DNA from: Saccharibacillus sp. O23
GTDB taxonomy: Bacteria > Bacillota > Bacilli > Paenibacillales > Paenibacillaceae
Assembly (NCBI RefSeq): GCF_002205895.1
Contig: NZ_NJDE01000022.1
Coordinates: 36,707 to 100,706 of the forward strand
Direction of reading: 5' to 3'
Length of the DNA: 64,000 bases
Position 1 is the first letter of the stretch. Each line of letters begins with the position of its first letter. The notes under the pieces are model-generated. The model made no database searches. It worked only from the letters and a program-made list of their open reading frames with translations, and was not told the DNA's origin. A program made the position numbers and the translations under genes. This document shows, one piece after another, positions 45,520 to 54,599 of this stretch.

Positions 45520-47577
45520 TTATCGGACTCCTAGCTTAAGCCAAGGCTTTATATGTTCCCAGATCCTTTTCTCGTATATTTGCACTTTTTCAACCAAAGC
45601 TGCAGTTTCGTCTTTTCCGGTCGCTTTGTTAAACAATTGCACAGAATACGTATCGAGGTTGATCAGTCCGTCGTTGAGAATCGGCGAGCCGTTCTCGAAT
45701 TGAAAAATATATTCATGATCGGAAATAACGGCTTTGTAAGTTTGGTTCGGATGGATCGCTTCAGTTAAAACGTATTCCCGTTCTTTCGTACCGCCCAGCC
45801 CTTTGGGAAGTTGTCCGTCAATATCGGAAGGGACTGACAACCCGCTTTTGTTCAGTAAAATAGGAAGCAAATCGGTCAATTCAATCAGCTCGTCGCTCGT
45901 CTTCGAAGCGCCGTCATTTTCCGGCATGCCTTTTATGAAAAGCGGAACTTTGCGACGACTTTCATGAAGAAAGATTTCGTGCTCTTCCAAAAAAGACTGT
46001 CCGTGATCGGATGTTAAAACAACGAGAACCTCTTCGTTTTTGTAATTATTCTCCACATAACCGTATAGCGATTGCAAAAGAGTATCTATTCTTTGAATTT
46101 CTAATAGGTACTTATGATGTTTATTTAGGTCGAAGCCGGTGAGCACTGTCGTTTGGCCTTTTTTCTGCTGATTCACCCGTTCTGAGATATCGATTTGACT
46201 TTGAAGAAGCAGATTCAGGTCGGTTTCGTCCGGAACGGAATGGATATCGCTTAACGAAATCCACAAGAAGTTATTTTTTTCTTTAAACGCTTCAAGATGT
46301 TCGATCGTTTCCATAATAATATTTCCGCTATCGAACTCTCCGCCTGCCATTTGATAAACGGTGCGATCGTTTCCTTTATGGTAACCATGCGCCGGAGTTA
46401 CTCGCCAATCACCGCCGATTTGAGCCGTAAAATAACCCGCCTCTTTAAAGTACTCGGACAAGAGTTTGTTTTTCTCCGCAAAAGGATGATTGAAGCTTGG
46501 ATGGAACATGCCGTGACGAGTCGTATATTTCCCCGTAAACATAGTGGCTACGCTCGGATAAGTCCATTCGCTCGTGGCATAACAATTTTCCGCTTTCCAC
46601 CCTTTCTCAAAATAAGCATACGTATTCGGCATAGCGGTCTCGGCATGATTGTTCAGAAACTGCATAGATAGGCCGTCTACAAAGATAGTCAGAACTAAAC
46701 GTTTGGGTAAGGGAGGATCTTGCAAAGGAATCTGCCGGCCCACGAAAATAGGCTTGGTGCCTTCAATCTTCAACTCTCCCGTTTCGTTAAACCGAATATA
46801 ATGAAACCGATTGAAAGGAAGTTCTTGATTACCAAACGAATAATCCTTTCCATTCAGCTCAAATTCGATATAGCTGTCGCCATCCAACAAAGAAACCGGA
46901 ACCAAACTAGGTCGATCAATAGACAAGACTGTTTCCGTATCGACGGTTTCGCCTTTCAACGTCTCTGTTTTATGAAAATAACGATCAATTGGCGTAACAT
47001 CGGAGATCATTACCGTCTTATACATATTGGTCATGTAAGACTCGGAAGTACCCGGCTCGATTAATTTGCGAATTAAGCTGTTCCGATTAACATCCAAAGG
47101 GAAAAATCTTTGGTCGATCTCGTTCAATAAACGCTTGGCTTCGTTAATAATCGGAGCAAGCTCGTTTGAATGATCTTGATAAACTTCTTCGAGAAGACTG
47201 ATCATCCGATTCACGTAATCTTCAGCTAAGCTTCTTTCTTCGTCGCTTGCGTATTTAAGGGCTTTAACATACGCGTACAAAGCGTCGTCTAATTTATTTT
47301 GCATTTCGAATACGATTCCGAGATTCAAATTCAAATCGAAATGAAAGGGATAATCTAACAGACCCTCTTGTATGATTTGTTGAGCCGATACATAATCTTG
47401 TCTGTAAAAAAAGTAGTTACTCTTAAACGAAACGAGTGCAGCGTCTTGATTCAAATTGGCATAATCGTCAATCAGCTGCTTTACTTTTTCCATCTCGTTA
47501 TTGGCAAAAGCTTCGCGAATTTCTGTGTTCAGCCGACCTAAAGCTTCTACGCTTTCTTCAATCGAACTTGGACTCAT
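45520..47577 (-). CDS. TPR plus alkaline-phosphatase/sulfatase-fold protein
   Basis: 685 residues, apparently cytoplasmic (no signal peptide or membrane helix). Residues 1-~155 are helical repeats resembling TPR ([38 protein letters not shown]). Residues ~290-640 are an alkaline-phosphatase/sulfatase-superfamily domain: metal-site Asp in [13 protein letters not shown], nucleophile Thr/Ser region in [27 protein letters not shown], and LTSDHGQSF with a following His. The ATG at 47577 is chosen because AGGAG abuts an earlier ATG at 47586. It is first in the phosphonate operon, 35 nt before aepX. A phosphonate- or phosphoethanolamine-type transferase or hydrolase acting on a cytoplasmic glycan is inferred, not shown. 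Confidence 0.78.
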   Translation of the reverse strand: MSPSSIEESVEALGRLNTEIREAFANNEMEKVKQLIDDYANLNQDAALVSFKSNYFFYRQDYVSAQQIIQEGLLDYPFHFDLNLNLGIVFEMQNKLDDALYAYVKALKYASDEERSLAEDYVNRMISLLEEVYQDHSNELAPIINEAKRLLNEIDQRFFPLDVNRNSLIRKLIEPGTSESYMTNMYKTVMISDVTPIDRYFHKTETLKGETVDTETVLSIDRPSLVPVSLLDGDSYIEFELNGKDYSFGNQELPFNRFHYIRFNETGELKIEGTKPIFVGRQIPLQDPPLPKRLVLTIFVDGLSMQFLNNHAETAMPNTYAYFEKGWKAENCYATSEWTYPSVATMFTGKYTTRHGMFHPSFNHPFAEKNKLLSEYFKEAGYFTAQIGGDWRVTPAHGYHKGNDRTVYQMAGGEFDSGNIIMETIEHLEAFKEKNNFLWISLSDIHSVPDETDLNLLLQSQIDISERVNQQKKGQTTVLTGFDLNKHHKYLLEIQRIDTLLQSLYGYVENNYKNEEVLVVLTSDHGQSFLEEHEIFLHESRRKVPLFIKGMPENDGASKTSDELIELTDLLPILLNKSGLSVPSDIDGQLPKGLGGTKEREYVLTEAIHPNQTYKAVISDHEYIFQFENGSPILNDGLINLDTYSVQLFNKATGKDETAALVEKVQIYEKRIWEHIKPWLKLGVR

Positions 47578-47675
47578 CGTTTTCATCTCCTATGCTCTTC
47601 TTTAATCTACTACTACCCACAAAGGCTGATTTAAAAAAGGGGGTGACATGCTGCGGCGCAGAAGATCGAATACCA

Positions 47676-47712
47676 AAAAAGCGGCACTATTTAAATAAAC
47701 ATTGCCGCCTTA
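47676..47712 (-). terminator. Terminator of the nonulosonic-acid operon
   Basis: A GCGGCA/TGCCGC stem extended by AT pairs (about 47679-47687 with 47702-47710), then TTTTTT on the minus strand. It separates the glycan operon (ending at 47742) from the phosphonate operon. Confidence 0.75.
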
Positions 47713-47741
47713 AGAAAAAAACTTATGCAAAGCTTACGTTT

Positions 47742-48635
47742 TTATAATGAAATCGAATAAAGCTTATTGCAATCCACTCTTTTTAACCAAAAATCTTGTT
47801 TCTCGGAGATGAATCCTTCAGTCGTTACAAAGGCTCCTTTATAACCTTCATTTATTAAAATACTTTTTAAGTCTTTTTTCATCCTTTGCGCTTCTACCCC
47901 TCCTCCAAAAGGAGGCGTGTACCATTCGGCTTTAATTTGCAATCGATCGGCCAGAAATTGAGCGCACGGTTCTATCTCGTTCTTATAATAATTCATTGCG
48001 TCATGACTAAATGGCTTGTGAGACACGCAGTGAACGCCTAAAGTCATGCCGGCCTTTCTCATTATTTCAAATTCATTAATATTGATATACATCTGTTCGA
48101 TAAATTTATCGGAAGACCCAAACTCCGCAGCAATTATGTCTTCCAAAAATTTTCTGCTTTCTTGAGGAGTAAGCGTAAAATTTAATAGATATTTTATGTA
48201 TCTTCGCAGTTCCGATTTTTCATATCCGTATATTTGATGAGCACCGATCAAATTCTCGAATTTACTTCTATCGAATCGGTCATTCAATTTCTCCCATAAT
48301 TCAGAATCATTGAATAAAGAAAGCGCGGTATGTACTAAATGAAAAATAGGCACTTTTTTCTCGACCAAAGGGCCGGACATCACCGTAAAATAACCCGGCA
48401 CCCCCTTTTTTTTCATAATTGCAAAAGCATTCTCGTACTGGTCTTTTGTGGCATCGTCAAAAGTAAGGACGCATTTAGGTTTAAGCGTTTTTTTCATCAA
48501 CTCGTCCGGTGCTACAAATTCGAATTTTTTGGCCAATCTATCGATCTGGTTTTCGAACTCTTTGGGAGAAACGGGAACACTTCCTGTCCATTCGGCAGGT
48601 TCCTTTACATAATGATACATGACTGCTAAATTCAT
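47742..48635 (-). CDS. Polysaccharide deacetylase-family protein
   Basis: 297 residues with a NodB-type carbohydrate esterase 4 core: CVLTFDDATKDQY carries the metal-binding Asp pair, VHCVSHKPFSHDAM supplies the HxxxxH-like metal ligands, and YTPPFGGG the catalytic-loop arginine/proline region in altered form. No signal peptide is visible, so it probably acts in the cytoplasm on a sugar intermediate rather than on the wall. The ATG at 48635 follows GAAGGTG. AT-rich. It is last gene of the long operon; in this context it may remove an N-acetyl group before re-acylation, which is inference. Confidence 0.8.
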   Translation of the reverse strand: MNLAVMYHYVKEPAEWTGSVPVSPKEFENQIDRLAKKFEFVAPDELMKKTLKPKCVLTFDDATKDQYENAFAIMKKKGVPGYFTVMSGPLVEKKVPIFHLVHTALSLFNDSELWEKLNDRFDRSKFENLIGAHQIYGYEKSELRRYIKYLLNFTLTPQESRKFLEDIIAAEFGSSDKFIEQMYININEFEIMRKAGMTLGVHCVSHKPFSHDAMNYYKNEIEPCAQFLADRLQIKAEWYTPPFGGGVEAQRMKKDLKSILINEGYKGAFVTTEGFISEKQDFWLKRVDCNKLYSISL

Positions 48636-48755
48636 CTTTTCACCTTCAACAATGGATTGTAAGTTTCGCCGAACGATCTCTGCATTCCCTTCTGCAAGTA
48701 AAACAAGAGTTACCTGCAACAGTCTGAATGCTTTTTAAAATGCATGTTGAAAAAT

Positions 48756-48998
48756 CTATTGGTTTATTTTTCTTTCTACCATCTTGATCAAAGAGCCGAC
48801 GATTTGAAACTCCGAAGAAGAAATTTCTTCATCCGAAAAAGAGATATTGAATTCGTCTTCAAGCTCAACAATAAATTGAATCATTCCTAAAGAGTCCACG
48901 TATCCATTTTCCACATAATTGAATTCATCTAAGTTGGTCGAGCTATTAATCGAATACTCTTTTTGAAGAGCTTTCAAAATATAATCGGATACCTTCAT
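48756..48998 (-). CDS. Acyl carrier protein
   Basis: 80-residue dedicated acyl carrier protein. The phosphopantetheine-attachment Ser is in the YVDSLGMIQF motif (DSL), flanked by acidic helices. Start at ATG 48998, eight bases after AGGAG (another ATG immediately before it is also possible). It lies 33 nt after an acyl-AMP ligase gene, so that ligase probably loads it. It is not the housekeeping AcpP, which would lie with fatty-acid genes. Confidence 0.88.
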   Translation of the reverse strand: MKVSDYILKALQKEYSINSSTNLDEFNYVENGYVDSLGMIQFIVELEDEFNISFSDEEISSSEFQIVGSLIKMVERKINQ

Positions 48999-49031
48999 CA
49001 TCCACACTCCTATTCCGTTTGGTACGTTTTT

Positions 49032-50543
49032 TTATTTACGGGTTGCTAATTCGGATCTTACCAATTTGCCCATCGAATTTTTGGGAAGATCGTTCAGAAA
49101 AACAATTTCATGCGGTTGCTGAAAATCAGCTAGATTTTTCGCGCAATGGCTTCGAACTTCTTTTTCGCTTAATTCTCTGCCTTCTTTAAGGACTATGGCA
49201 AGCCCAACTACTTCCCCTAATCTCATGCTCGGAGAAGAAAAAGCAGCACTTTCGCTGACTGCGTCCACACGGTTCACGCATTCTTCTATATCTTGAGGAT
49301 AAACATTGATTCCGCCGGTAATGATCACTTCTTTTTTGCGACCCGCAAAATAGAGATAACCCTCGTCATCCAGATAACCTACGTCTCCTGTTTTAAAATA
49401 ATTTTTGAAAAAAGACTCTTCAAACGTTTGCGGCATATTGTAATAACTGTGACATAACAATTCCGTGGAGCAAGCAATTTCACCGATGGTATAGGGTTCG
49501 CATTCATTCTCATGCTCGTCCAAAATAATCAGGCTTACTCCAGAAAGAGGTTTGCCTACAGACTTTTTCTTGTGCATCGATTCTTTGAAATGGATACTCG
49601 TAGCTGTAGAAGTTTCAGAAGTTCCATACATTTCGTGAAAATCACAGTTTAACATAGGGATAAGCTTATTTTTTATTGTCGAATCCAATAATGCTGATGA
49701 GGAAACAAGACTTCTTAAGCTTTGGATTTCGATATGTTTATCATCATGTTGAAGCAAATAATTATAAATTTGATTTAATTGGGCAGATACAGCAATAGAA
49801 AAGGTCACTTGATTCGTTTTTACGCATTCCACCCATAATGCAGAAGTGAAGCGTGGCAGCAATACGGAGGTCCCGCCCAGCAATAGAGGTATAATGACCA
49901 ACCTTTCAGCCAAGGAATGATACAACGGAGTTGCCGCAAGTACCTTATCTTGACTTGTAATGCCGTAAAGTCGGATATGAGCTAATGCCCGGCGATACTT
50001 ATTATTTTGAGTCAAAGCAATAGGCTTAGGCTTTCCTGTCGATCCTGAAGTCATCGTGATGATAAGCACTTCTTCGCCTGAAATCTTTTCGTTGCTAGGT
50101 CGATCTTTGCTCATCTCATGAGCTTCTTGCAGCAAATAGCTATCTTTATAAGGAGCGTCCATGCTGATAACGACACCTTGAATATTCAGATGATTATTCA
50201 CGTCATGCTGCGATAAAAAGTGTTCACGCGCAATTAGATGTTTGACGTCCGCCGCTTCGAATGCCGATACCATTGCCTCGAAAGGAAGTGTAGGATTGAT
50301 AGGTACTAGAGCAACGCCAATATTTGCTGCCGCAAATATCAAGGCTACCGATAAAATGCTATTATTCATAGGAATCCCAATACGGTCTCCGTAAACGATG
50401 CCGTTTTCTAAAAGAAAATTCGAATATTGACTTACTAAATCTGCTAATTGGCCGTATGTGATCCGTTCATCATCACAACATACAGCGATTCTCTCGGCAT
50501 GCTCGAAAGCTGTATCGTAAAAACAATCTGCTAGTGTTTTCAT
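49032..50543 (-). CDS. Acyl-AMP ligase (adenylate-forming enzyme)
   Basis: 503-residue ANL-superfamily enzyme activating a carboxylate as acyl-AMP and transferring it to CoA or a carrier. Core motifs: TMTSGSTGKPKPIALTQ (A3/P-loop), MYGTSETSTATS (A5), YFKTGDVGYLDDEGYLYF (A7), GRKKEVIITGGINVYPQDIE (A8) and the catalytic Lys near KNSMGKLVR (A10). Immediately upstream of an acyl carrier protein gene, so acyl-ACP loading is likely. The acyl substrate cannot be read from the sequence by eye. AT-rich relative to the rest of the window, consistent with acquisition. Confidence 0.9.
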   Translation of the reverse strand: MKTLADCFYDTAFEHAERIAVCCDDERITYGQLADLVSQYSNFLLENGIVYGDRIGIPMNNSILSVALIFAAANIGVALVPINPTLPFEAMVSAFEAADVKHLIAREHFLSQHDVNNHLNIQGVVISMDAPYKDSYLLQEAHEMSKDRPSNEKISGEEVLIITMTSGSTGKPKPIALTQNNKYRRALAHIRLYGITSQDKVLAATPLYHSLAERLVIIPLLLGGTSVLLPRFTSALWVECVKTNQVTFSIAVSAQLNQIYNYLLQHDDKHIEIQSLRSLVSSSALLDSTIKNKLIPMLNCDFHEMYGTSETSTATSIHFKESMHKKKSVGKPLSGVSLIILDEHENECEPYTIGEIACSTELLCHSYYNMPQTFEESFFKNYFKTGDVGYLDDEGYLYFAGRKKEVIITGGINVYPQDIEECVNRVDAVSESAAFSSPSMRLGEVVGLAIVLKEGRELSEKEVRSHCAKNLADFQQPHEIVFLNDLPKNSMGKLVRSELATRK

Positions 50544-50563
50544 TTTTCACCTACAAGTTTATA

Positions 50564-51739
50564 TTAATCGGTCAACTGTATTCTTTGACCGATTTCCGAA
50601 GATTTATACGCTGCATAAGTCACTTTGATTGTATCATAAGCAAGATCGAAACCTGATACAGGCTCACGATTATAATAAATAGCTTCCATAAAATCTTGCA
50701 TTTCGTCCGTATATCCCCTAATCATTTCATCCGATATAAAAGGTTTATTCCAACCTAATTTCGAAGGAAGCATCTCAGAAAGATAAACATCTTCTAAGCC
50801 CTCTTCATCCAAAAAATAAGTCGACATCATATCGTTCATAGTCAAAGTACAATTAATATTGGCATCATTACAGTATAGTTCGACATAATTTTTGCTCCCT
50901 CCGAGACATACGTCGGTAGCAATAATAACTGCTTTGGAACCGTCCGAAAAATTCACTACTGCCGTTCCGTTATCTTCTACATCGTAAGGACGCGCCAAGA
51001 TATGTCGATGTTGATGTTCCGTCAACGTCGGCGTTATTCTTCCCATTTCAGCAAAGACGCTTTCCGCATGAATCTCGATTCCATGCGCTGCGGCTTCTTG
51101 TTGCTTTAGCCACAAAATGGCAGAGAGCGGATGCGCACCTGTTCGCAAAAAAGTACCTCCGCCCGTTTTTTCCCACTCTCCCGCTACAGGGGAACTGGAA
51201 CCTTTCAGGCTTTCTTCACCTTTCATATAAAGGATCCTGCTTTTTTTTGCTTTTATGATTTCCGCTGCCTTCACGACGGCCGGCGCATAAATAAAATTTT
51301 CGGCATACATAAATTTCGCTTCGGATTTATGAACGACCTGTTTTATTTCTTCCAGCGATTTTAACAACCCTTCATACATATCGACTTTCGAAACATTCAA
51401 CCCGATCGCGTCTGTGCTTCCGTCTCCGAAATATCCGGATAAAGGCTTCTCGCAAATTACATGCTTATTCTCACTCATAGCTTGAATGATCATATCCTTA
51501 TGCGCATAAGGGGGCGTACAGATATCTATAACGTCAATTTCAGGGTCTTCTAAAAGGTCTTCGAATCTGTACGAAGCTATTTCGAATCCATATCGCTCTT
51601 TTGCCGGGATCAATTGCTCCGAACGCTTTGCAACAATGGTTTTAAACCGTAATTTCAAACCGCTAACTCTTTTGAGAGCATTCATGTGTAATTCCGTCGC
51701 TCTTCCCGCTCCTACCATACCAATAACGATTTCATCCAT
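50564..51739 (-). CDS. Gfo/Idh/MocA-family oxidoreductase
   Basis: 391-residue NAD(P)-dependent sugar dehydrogenase-type protein. Rossmann motif GMVGAGRATELHMNAL at the N-terminus, family motif EKPLSGYFGD (EKP Lys), and a C-terminal alpha/beta domain with SGFDLAYDTIKVTY. Substrate is unknown; in nonulosonic-acid and glycan clusters these enzymes oxidise or epimerise sugar or hydroxy-acid intermediates. Could act on the acyl precursor as well as on a sugar. Spaced 13 and 20 nt from its neighbours in the operon. Confidence 0.85.
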   Translation of the reverse strand: MDEIVIGMVGAGRATELHMNALKRVSGLKLRFKTIVAKRSEQLIPAKERYGFEIASYRFEDLLEDPEIDVIDICTPPYAHKDMIIQAMSENKHVICEKPLSGYFGDGSTDAIGLNVSKVDMYEGLLKSLEEIKQVVHKSEAKFMYAENFIYAPAVVKAAEIIKAKKSRILYMKGEESLKGSSSPVAGEWEKTGGGTFLRTGAHPLSAILWLKQQEAAAHGIEIHAESVFAEMGRITPTLTEHQHRHILARPYDVEDNGTAVVNFSDGSKAVIIATDVCLGGSKNYVELYCNDANINCTLTMNDMMSTYFLDEEGLEDVYLSEMLPSKLGWNKPFISDEMIRGYTDEMQDFMEAIYYNREPVSGFDLAYDTIKVTYAAYKSSEIGQRIQLTD

Positions 51740-51752
51740 CCTCTATTGCTCC

Positions 51753-52802
51753 TTACCTTTCTTGTATTTGATTCGGGCGATCCTGATCTCCGTCAGCCTT
51801 AAAGAATAAAGTCCCTTCTTCCTGATAGTGCGCCCAGATTTCTACATTTTCGCGCAAAAAGGGTTCGAAATAATTAGGAATGATATTAGGATCATATTCA
51901 TCTTTGAGTTTAAAACCGGCTTCGACAATAAACTTTTTCTCAAAACCTAGTTCGTAAAAATCCAAATATTCGTAACCATTACTTTTCAACATACTTTGAA
52001 ATGTTTTTCCTAACCCGGCAAACGCAGATTGATCCCCTATGTAATCGACGATTCTTAATACTTTGCTTCCTTCGCACAACACAGTTCTTGTCACCAAAAT
52101 TGCCTCGATATTTCTGGATAACGATTGAACACCGTATACGTCGTATTCATAATAAGGATGATTAAAAAATCTTTTTTCGACATACCAACTGTCTTTGTAA
52201 GGGACAGCTTCTACGTTGTCGATGTCGAAACGGTCGTTCACCTCTTGCATGGATCCAAACTTCTCAAGTCGGGCGTGATCGGAGAAAAAGCCAGAGTCGT
52301 TCAATTCTTTCTGTTGAACGACTGCTATTTTGTATACTTTAATATCAGCGTTCAGCAGATAATAATGATTCATTCTAGCCACTTTCTCTTTGAAAAATAT
52401 TTTCCTTAGCGGTATCGTCGTTTTGGGATTCGCCCCGTTTCCGATGTGCGCGCGGCATCCGGTCAATTCTTTTACTCGACGCGCCAGCTCGATCCCCAAT
52501 AGCGGAAGGTTATCGTTTCCTTCTACGACTTTCCAAATACTTCCCCATACGTACTTTTTGGCAGCATCTTCATGATGCGAACAATTCAAAAATCCGAATA
52601 TGGCTTCTATCGTTTTTTTCTCGCGTTCGATAGCGATAATAAAGTTTACATCGTTTCCGTTGACGTATTCATATTCGAATAGATCTCTGTCATGCGCCAT
52701 GATATGTCCTGCTTTCCAATGACATTCAATGAATTGCATGATGTTCGCAATATCTTTTTTTTGCGCTAAACGTATTTCATATTTTGCATCGAATTTGTTC
52801 AT
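51753..52802 (-). CDS. GNAT-like acyltransferase
   Basis: 349 residues. The N-terminus (about 1-130) resembles a GNAT acetyltransferase: YEIRLAQKKDIANIMQFIE, a central IIAIEREKKTIEAIFGFLNC strand pair and an ELARRVKELTG helix; the C-terminal half is not recognised. The ATG at 52802 has AAAGGAG upstream and overlaps the aminotransferase stop by four nt (ATGA). Together with the ligase and carrier protein nearby it is a candidate to move an unusual acyl group onto an amino sugar. Assignment is moderate. Confidence 0.65.
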   Translation of the reverse strand: MNKFDAKYEIRLAQKKDIANIMQFIECHWKAGHIMAHDRDLFEYEYVNGNDVNFIIAIEREKKTIEAIFGFLNCSHHEDAAKKYVWGSIWKVVEGNDNLPLLGIELARRVKELTGCRAHIGNGANPKTTIPLRKIFFKEKVARMNHYYLLNADIKVYKIAVVQQKELNDSGFFSDHARLEKFGSMQEVNDRFDIDNVEAVPYKDSWYVEKRFFNHPYYEYDVYGVQSLSRNIEAILVTRTVLCEGSKVLRIVDYIGDQSAFAGLGKTFQSMLKSNGYEYLDFYELGFEKKFIVEAGFKLKDEYDPNIIPNYFEPFLRENVEIWAHYQEEGTLFFKADGDQDRPNQIQER

Positions 52803-53938
52803 ACGTTCTCCTTTAAATGATTCGATAAAATATCAATCACTTCATCCTGTTCTTCATCCGTCATGTTCGTATCGGAAGGCAAACAAATCCCATGTTCAAA
52901 CAAGTTTTTCCCTACATCTTCGTTTTTCTGGTGTGCATAATATGCGACTTCCTTAAATACAGGCTGCAAGTGAAGAGGTTTCCATACCGGGCGCGATTCA
53001 ATGTTATAACTTTCAAGCAAGTCGATTATTTGTTCGGGTTGTATGTCCAATAGTGCCGTAGTTAACCAACAATTCGACTTTCCGTGAACGGCTTCCGTTG
53101 TTACACGAATTCCGGGCATCGAGTTCAGCCTTTCTGCATAACGACGGGCAATCCTGCGTTTCTGTTCAATACGTTCAGGAAGAATCTGCAATTGCCCTCG
53201 GCCGATTCCCGCCAAAACGTTGCTTAAGCGATAGTTGTATCCGATTTTTTCGTGTTGATAATGTTTGGCTTTTTCTCTAGCCTGAGTAGCATAAAACCGG
53301 GCTTTCTCAAGAGCAACGGTATCTTCGGACACCAACATGCCGCCGCCGGAAGTCGTGATGATTTTATTCCCGTTAAAAGAAAAAACTCCGAACTTACCGA
53401 AAGTTCCGCTCATCTTCCCGCCATACTCCGCCCCCAAAGATTCGGCGGCATCCTCGATGATCGGTACTTCGTACAAGGCGCAAATGGCCTGAAGTCGATT
53501 GTAATCCGCGCTTTGCCCGTATAGATTAACGATAATGACCGCCTTTGGCTTTTTGCCTTTGGCTGCATATTCTTTCATCGCTTTTTCCAAAGCTTCAGGC
53601 GACATATTCCAACTTTCCGGTTCCGAATCAATGAATACAGGAGTGGCATCTTGATAGAGAATAGGATTCGCGCTCGCAATGAAAGTCAAGGATGAACAAA
53701 ATACGACATCATCTCGGCCGATATCGAGCAAAACTAATCCTAGATGAATTGCCGCAGTCCCGGAACTTAAAGCAACCGCGCCTTCAACTCCCGCATACCG
53801 GGCGATCTCCTTTTCGAATTGGTTCACATTATTCCCTAAAGGAGCAATCCAGTTTGTATCGAATGCCTCTTTTATGTATTGCTGTTCCAGGCCGCCCATA
53901 TTCGGAGAAGACAGGTAGATTCTTTTGCGTTCTTCCAT
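52799..53938 (-). CDS. DegT/DnrJ/EryC1/StrS aminotransferase (LegC/PglE-like)
   Basis: 379-residue PLP-dependent sugar aminotransferase adding the C-4 amino group to a UDP-4-keto-6-deoxy sugar. Motifs: IYLSSPNMGGLEQQYIKEAF, LSSGTAAIHLGL, IIEDAAESLGAEYGGKMSG and the Schiff-base Lys in FSFNGNKIITTSGGG. Start at ATG 53938, nine bases after GAGGAG. Position between a PglD/NeuD-like acetyltransferase and a GNAT gene fits the legionaminic/bacillosamine branch. The four-residue SNGN-type PLP loop is typical for the LegC/PglE clade. Confidence 0.9.
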   Translation of the reverse strand: MEERKRIYLSSPNMGGLEQQYIKEAFDTNWIAPLGNNVNQFEKEIARYAGVEGAVALSSGTAAIHLGLVLLDIGRDDVVFCSSLTFIASANPILYQDATPVFIDSEPESWNMSPEALEKAMKEYAAKGKKPKAVIIVNLYGQSADYNRLQAICALYEVPIIEDAAESLGAEYGGKMSGTFGKFGVFSFNGNKIITTSGGGMLVSEDTVALEKARFYATQAREKAKHYQHEKIGYNYRLSNVLAGIGRGQLQILPERIEQKRRIARRYAERLNSMPGIRVTTEAVHGKSNCWLTTALLDIQPEQIIDLLESYNIESRPVWKPLHLQPVFKEVAYYAHQKNEDVGKNLFEHGICLPSDTNMTDEEQDEVIDILSNHLKENV

Positions 53939-53944
53939 CAAGTT

Positions 53945-54586
53945 TCACTCCTCGTTCATGTTATTGATGTCGATGATCTTAGCGGGACAACCAACTGCAG
54001 TCACGCGATTCGGAAGGCTTCGAATCACGACAGCACCCGCGCCTACAATCGTTCTGCTTCCGATACGTATTCCGGGAATCGCGGAAGCTCCCGTACCGAT
54101 ATGAGACAAATCGTCAATCTCGACATTTCCGGCCAAATGAACGCCTGGAGAAAGGTGCACAAAGTTGCCTAGGCTGCAATCGTGATCCACGGTACCGCCC
54201 GTATTGACGATGCAATGCTCGCCGATTCGACTGTCTGCATTGACGATTGTTCCAGGCATCAGCACGCTGCCTGCTCCGATCGTTACATCAGATCCGATCG
54301 AGGCCGAAGGATGAACCGCAGTATGAAACTTCGCTCCGCTTCGCTCAAGAAGGCGGGCAATATGCTGCCGAATCTCATTATCTCCGATAGCCACCAAGAA
54401 GTTCGCCTGAGGATAATTGAGGATTATTTCATTCGCTTGTTTCAGATTCCCAAGATTCGGAATACCTCGCCAATGATCTTCCTCACGATAATCGTCCATG
54501 AATCCGATTACTCGCGTTCCCATTGCCTGCAAAATGTCTATTACGACTTTTGCATGACCGCCGGAACCGAATAAAATGCAATCCAT
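53945..54586 (-). CDS. PglD/NeuD-like sugar N-acetyltransferase
   Basis: 213 residues. A Rossmann-like N-terminal part (CILFGSGGHAKVVIDILQ) is followed by left-handed beta-helix hexapeptide repeats (SIGSDVTIGAGSVLMPGTIV, NTGGTVDHDCSLGNFVHLSP), the layout of PglD and NeuD. The conserved catalytic His is in VDHDC. It would acetylate the 4-amino group made by the neighbouring aminotransferase. The ATG at 54586 follows AGGTG; a GTG three codons earlier lies inside that site. Confidence 0.88.
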   Translation of the reverse strand: MDCILFGSGGHAKVVIDILQAMGTRVIGFMDDYREEDHWRGIPNLGNLKQANEIILNYPQANFLVAIGDNEIRQHIARLLERSGAKFHTAVHPSASIGSDVTIGAGSVLMPGTIVNADSRIGEHCIVNTGGTVDHDCSLGNFVHLSPGVHLAGNVEIDDLSHIGTGASAIPGIRIGSRTIVGAGAVVIRSLPNRVTAVGCPAKIIDINNMNEE

Positions 54587-54599
54587 CGGTCTCACCTGC

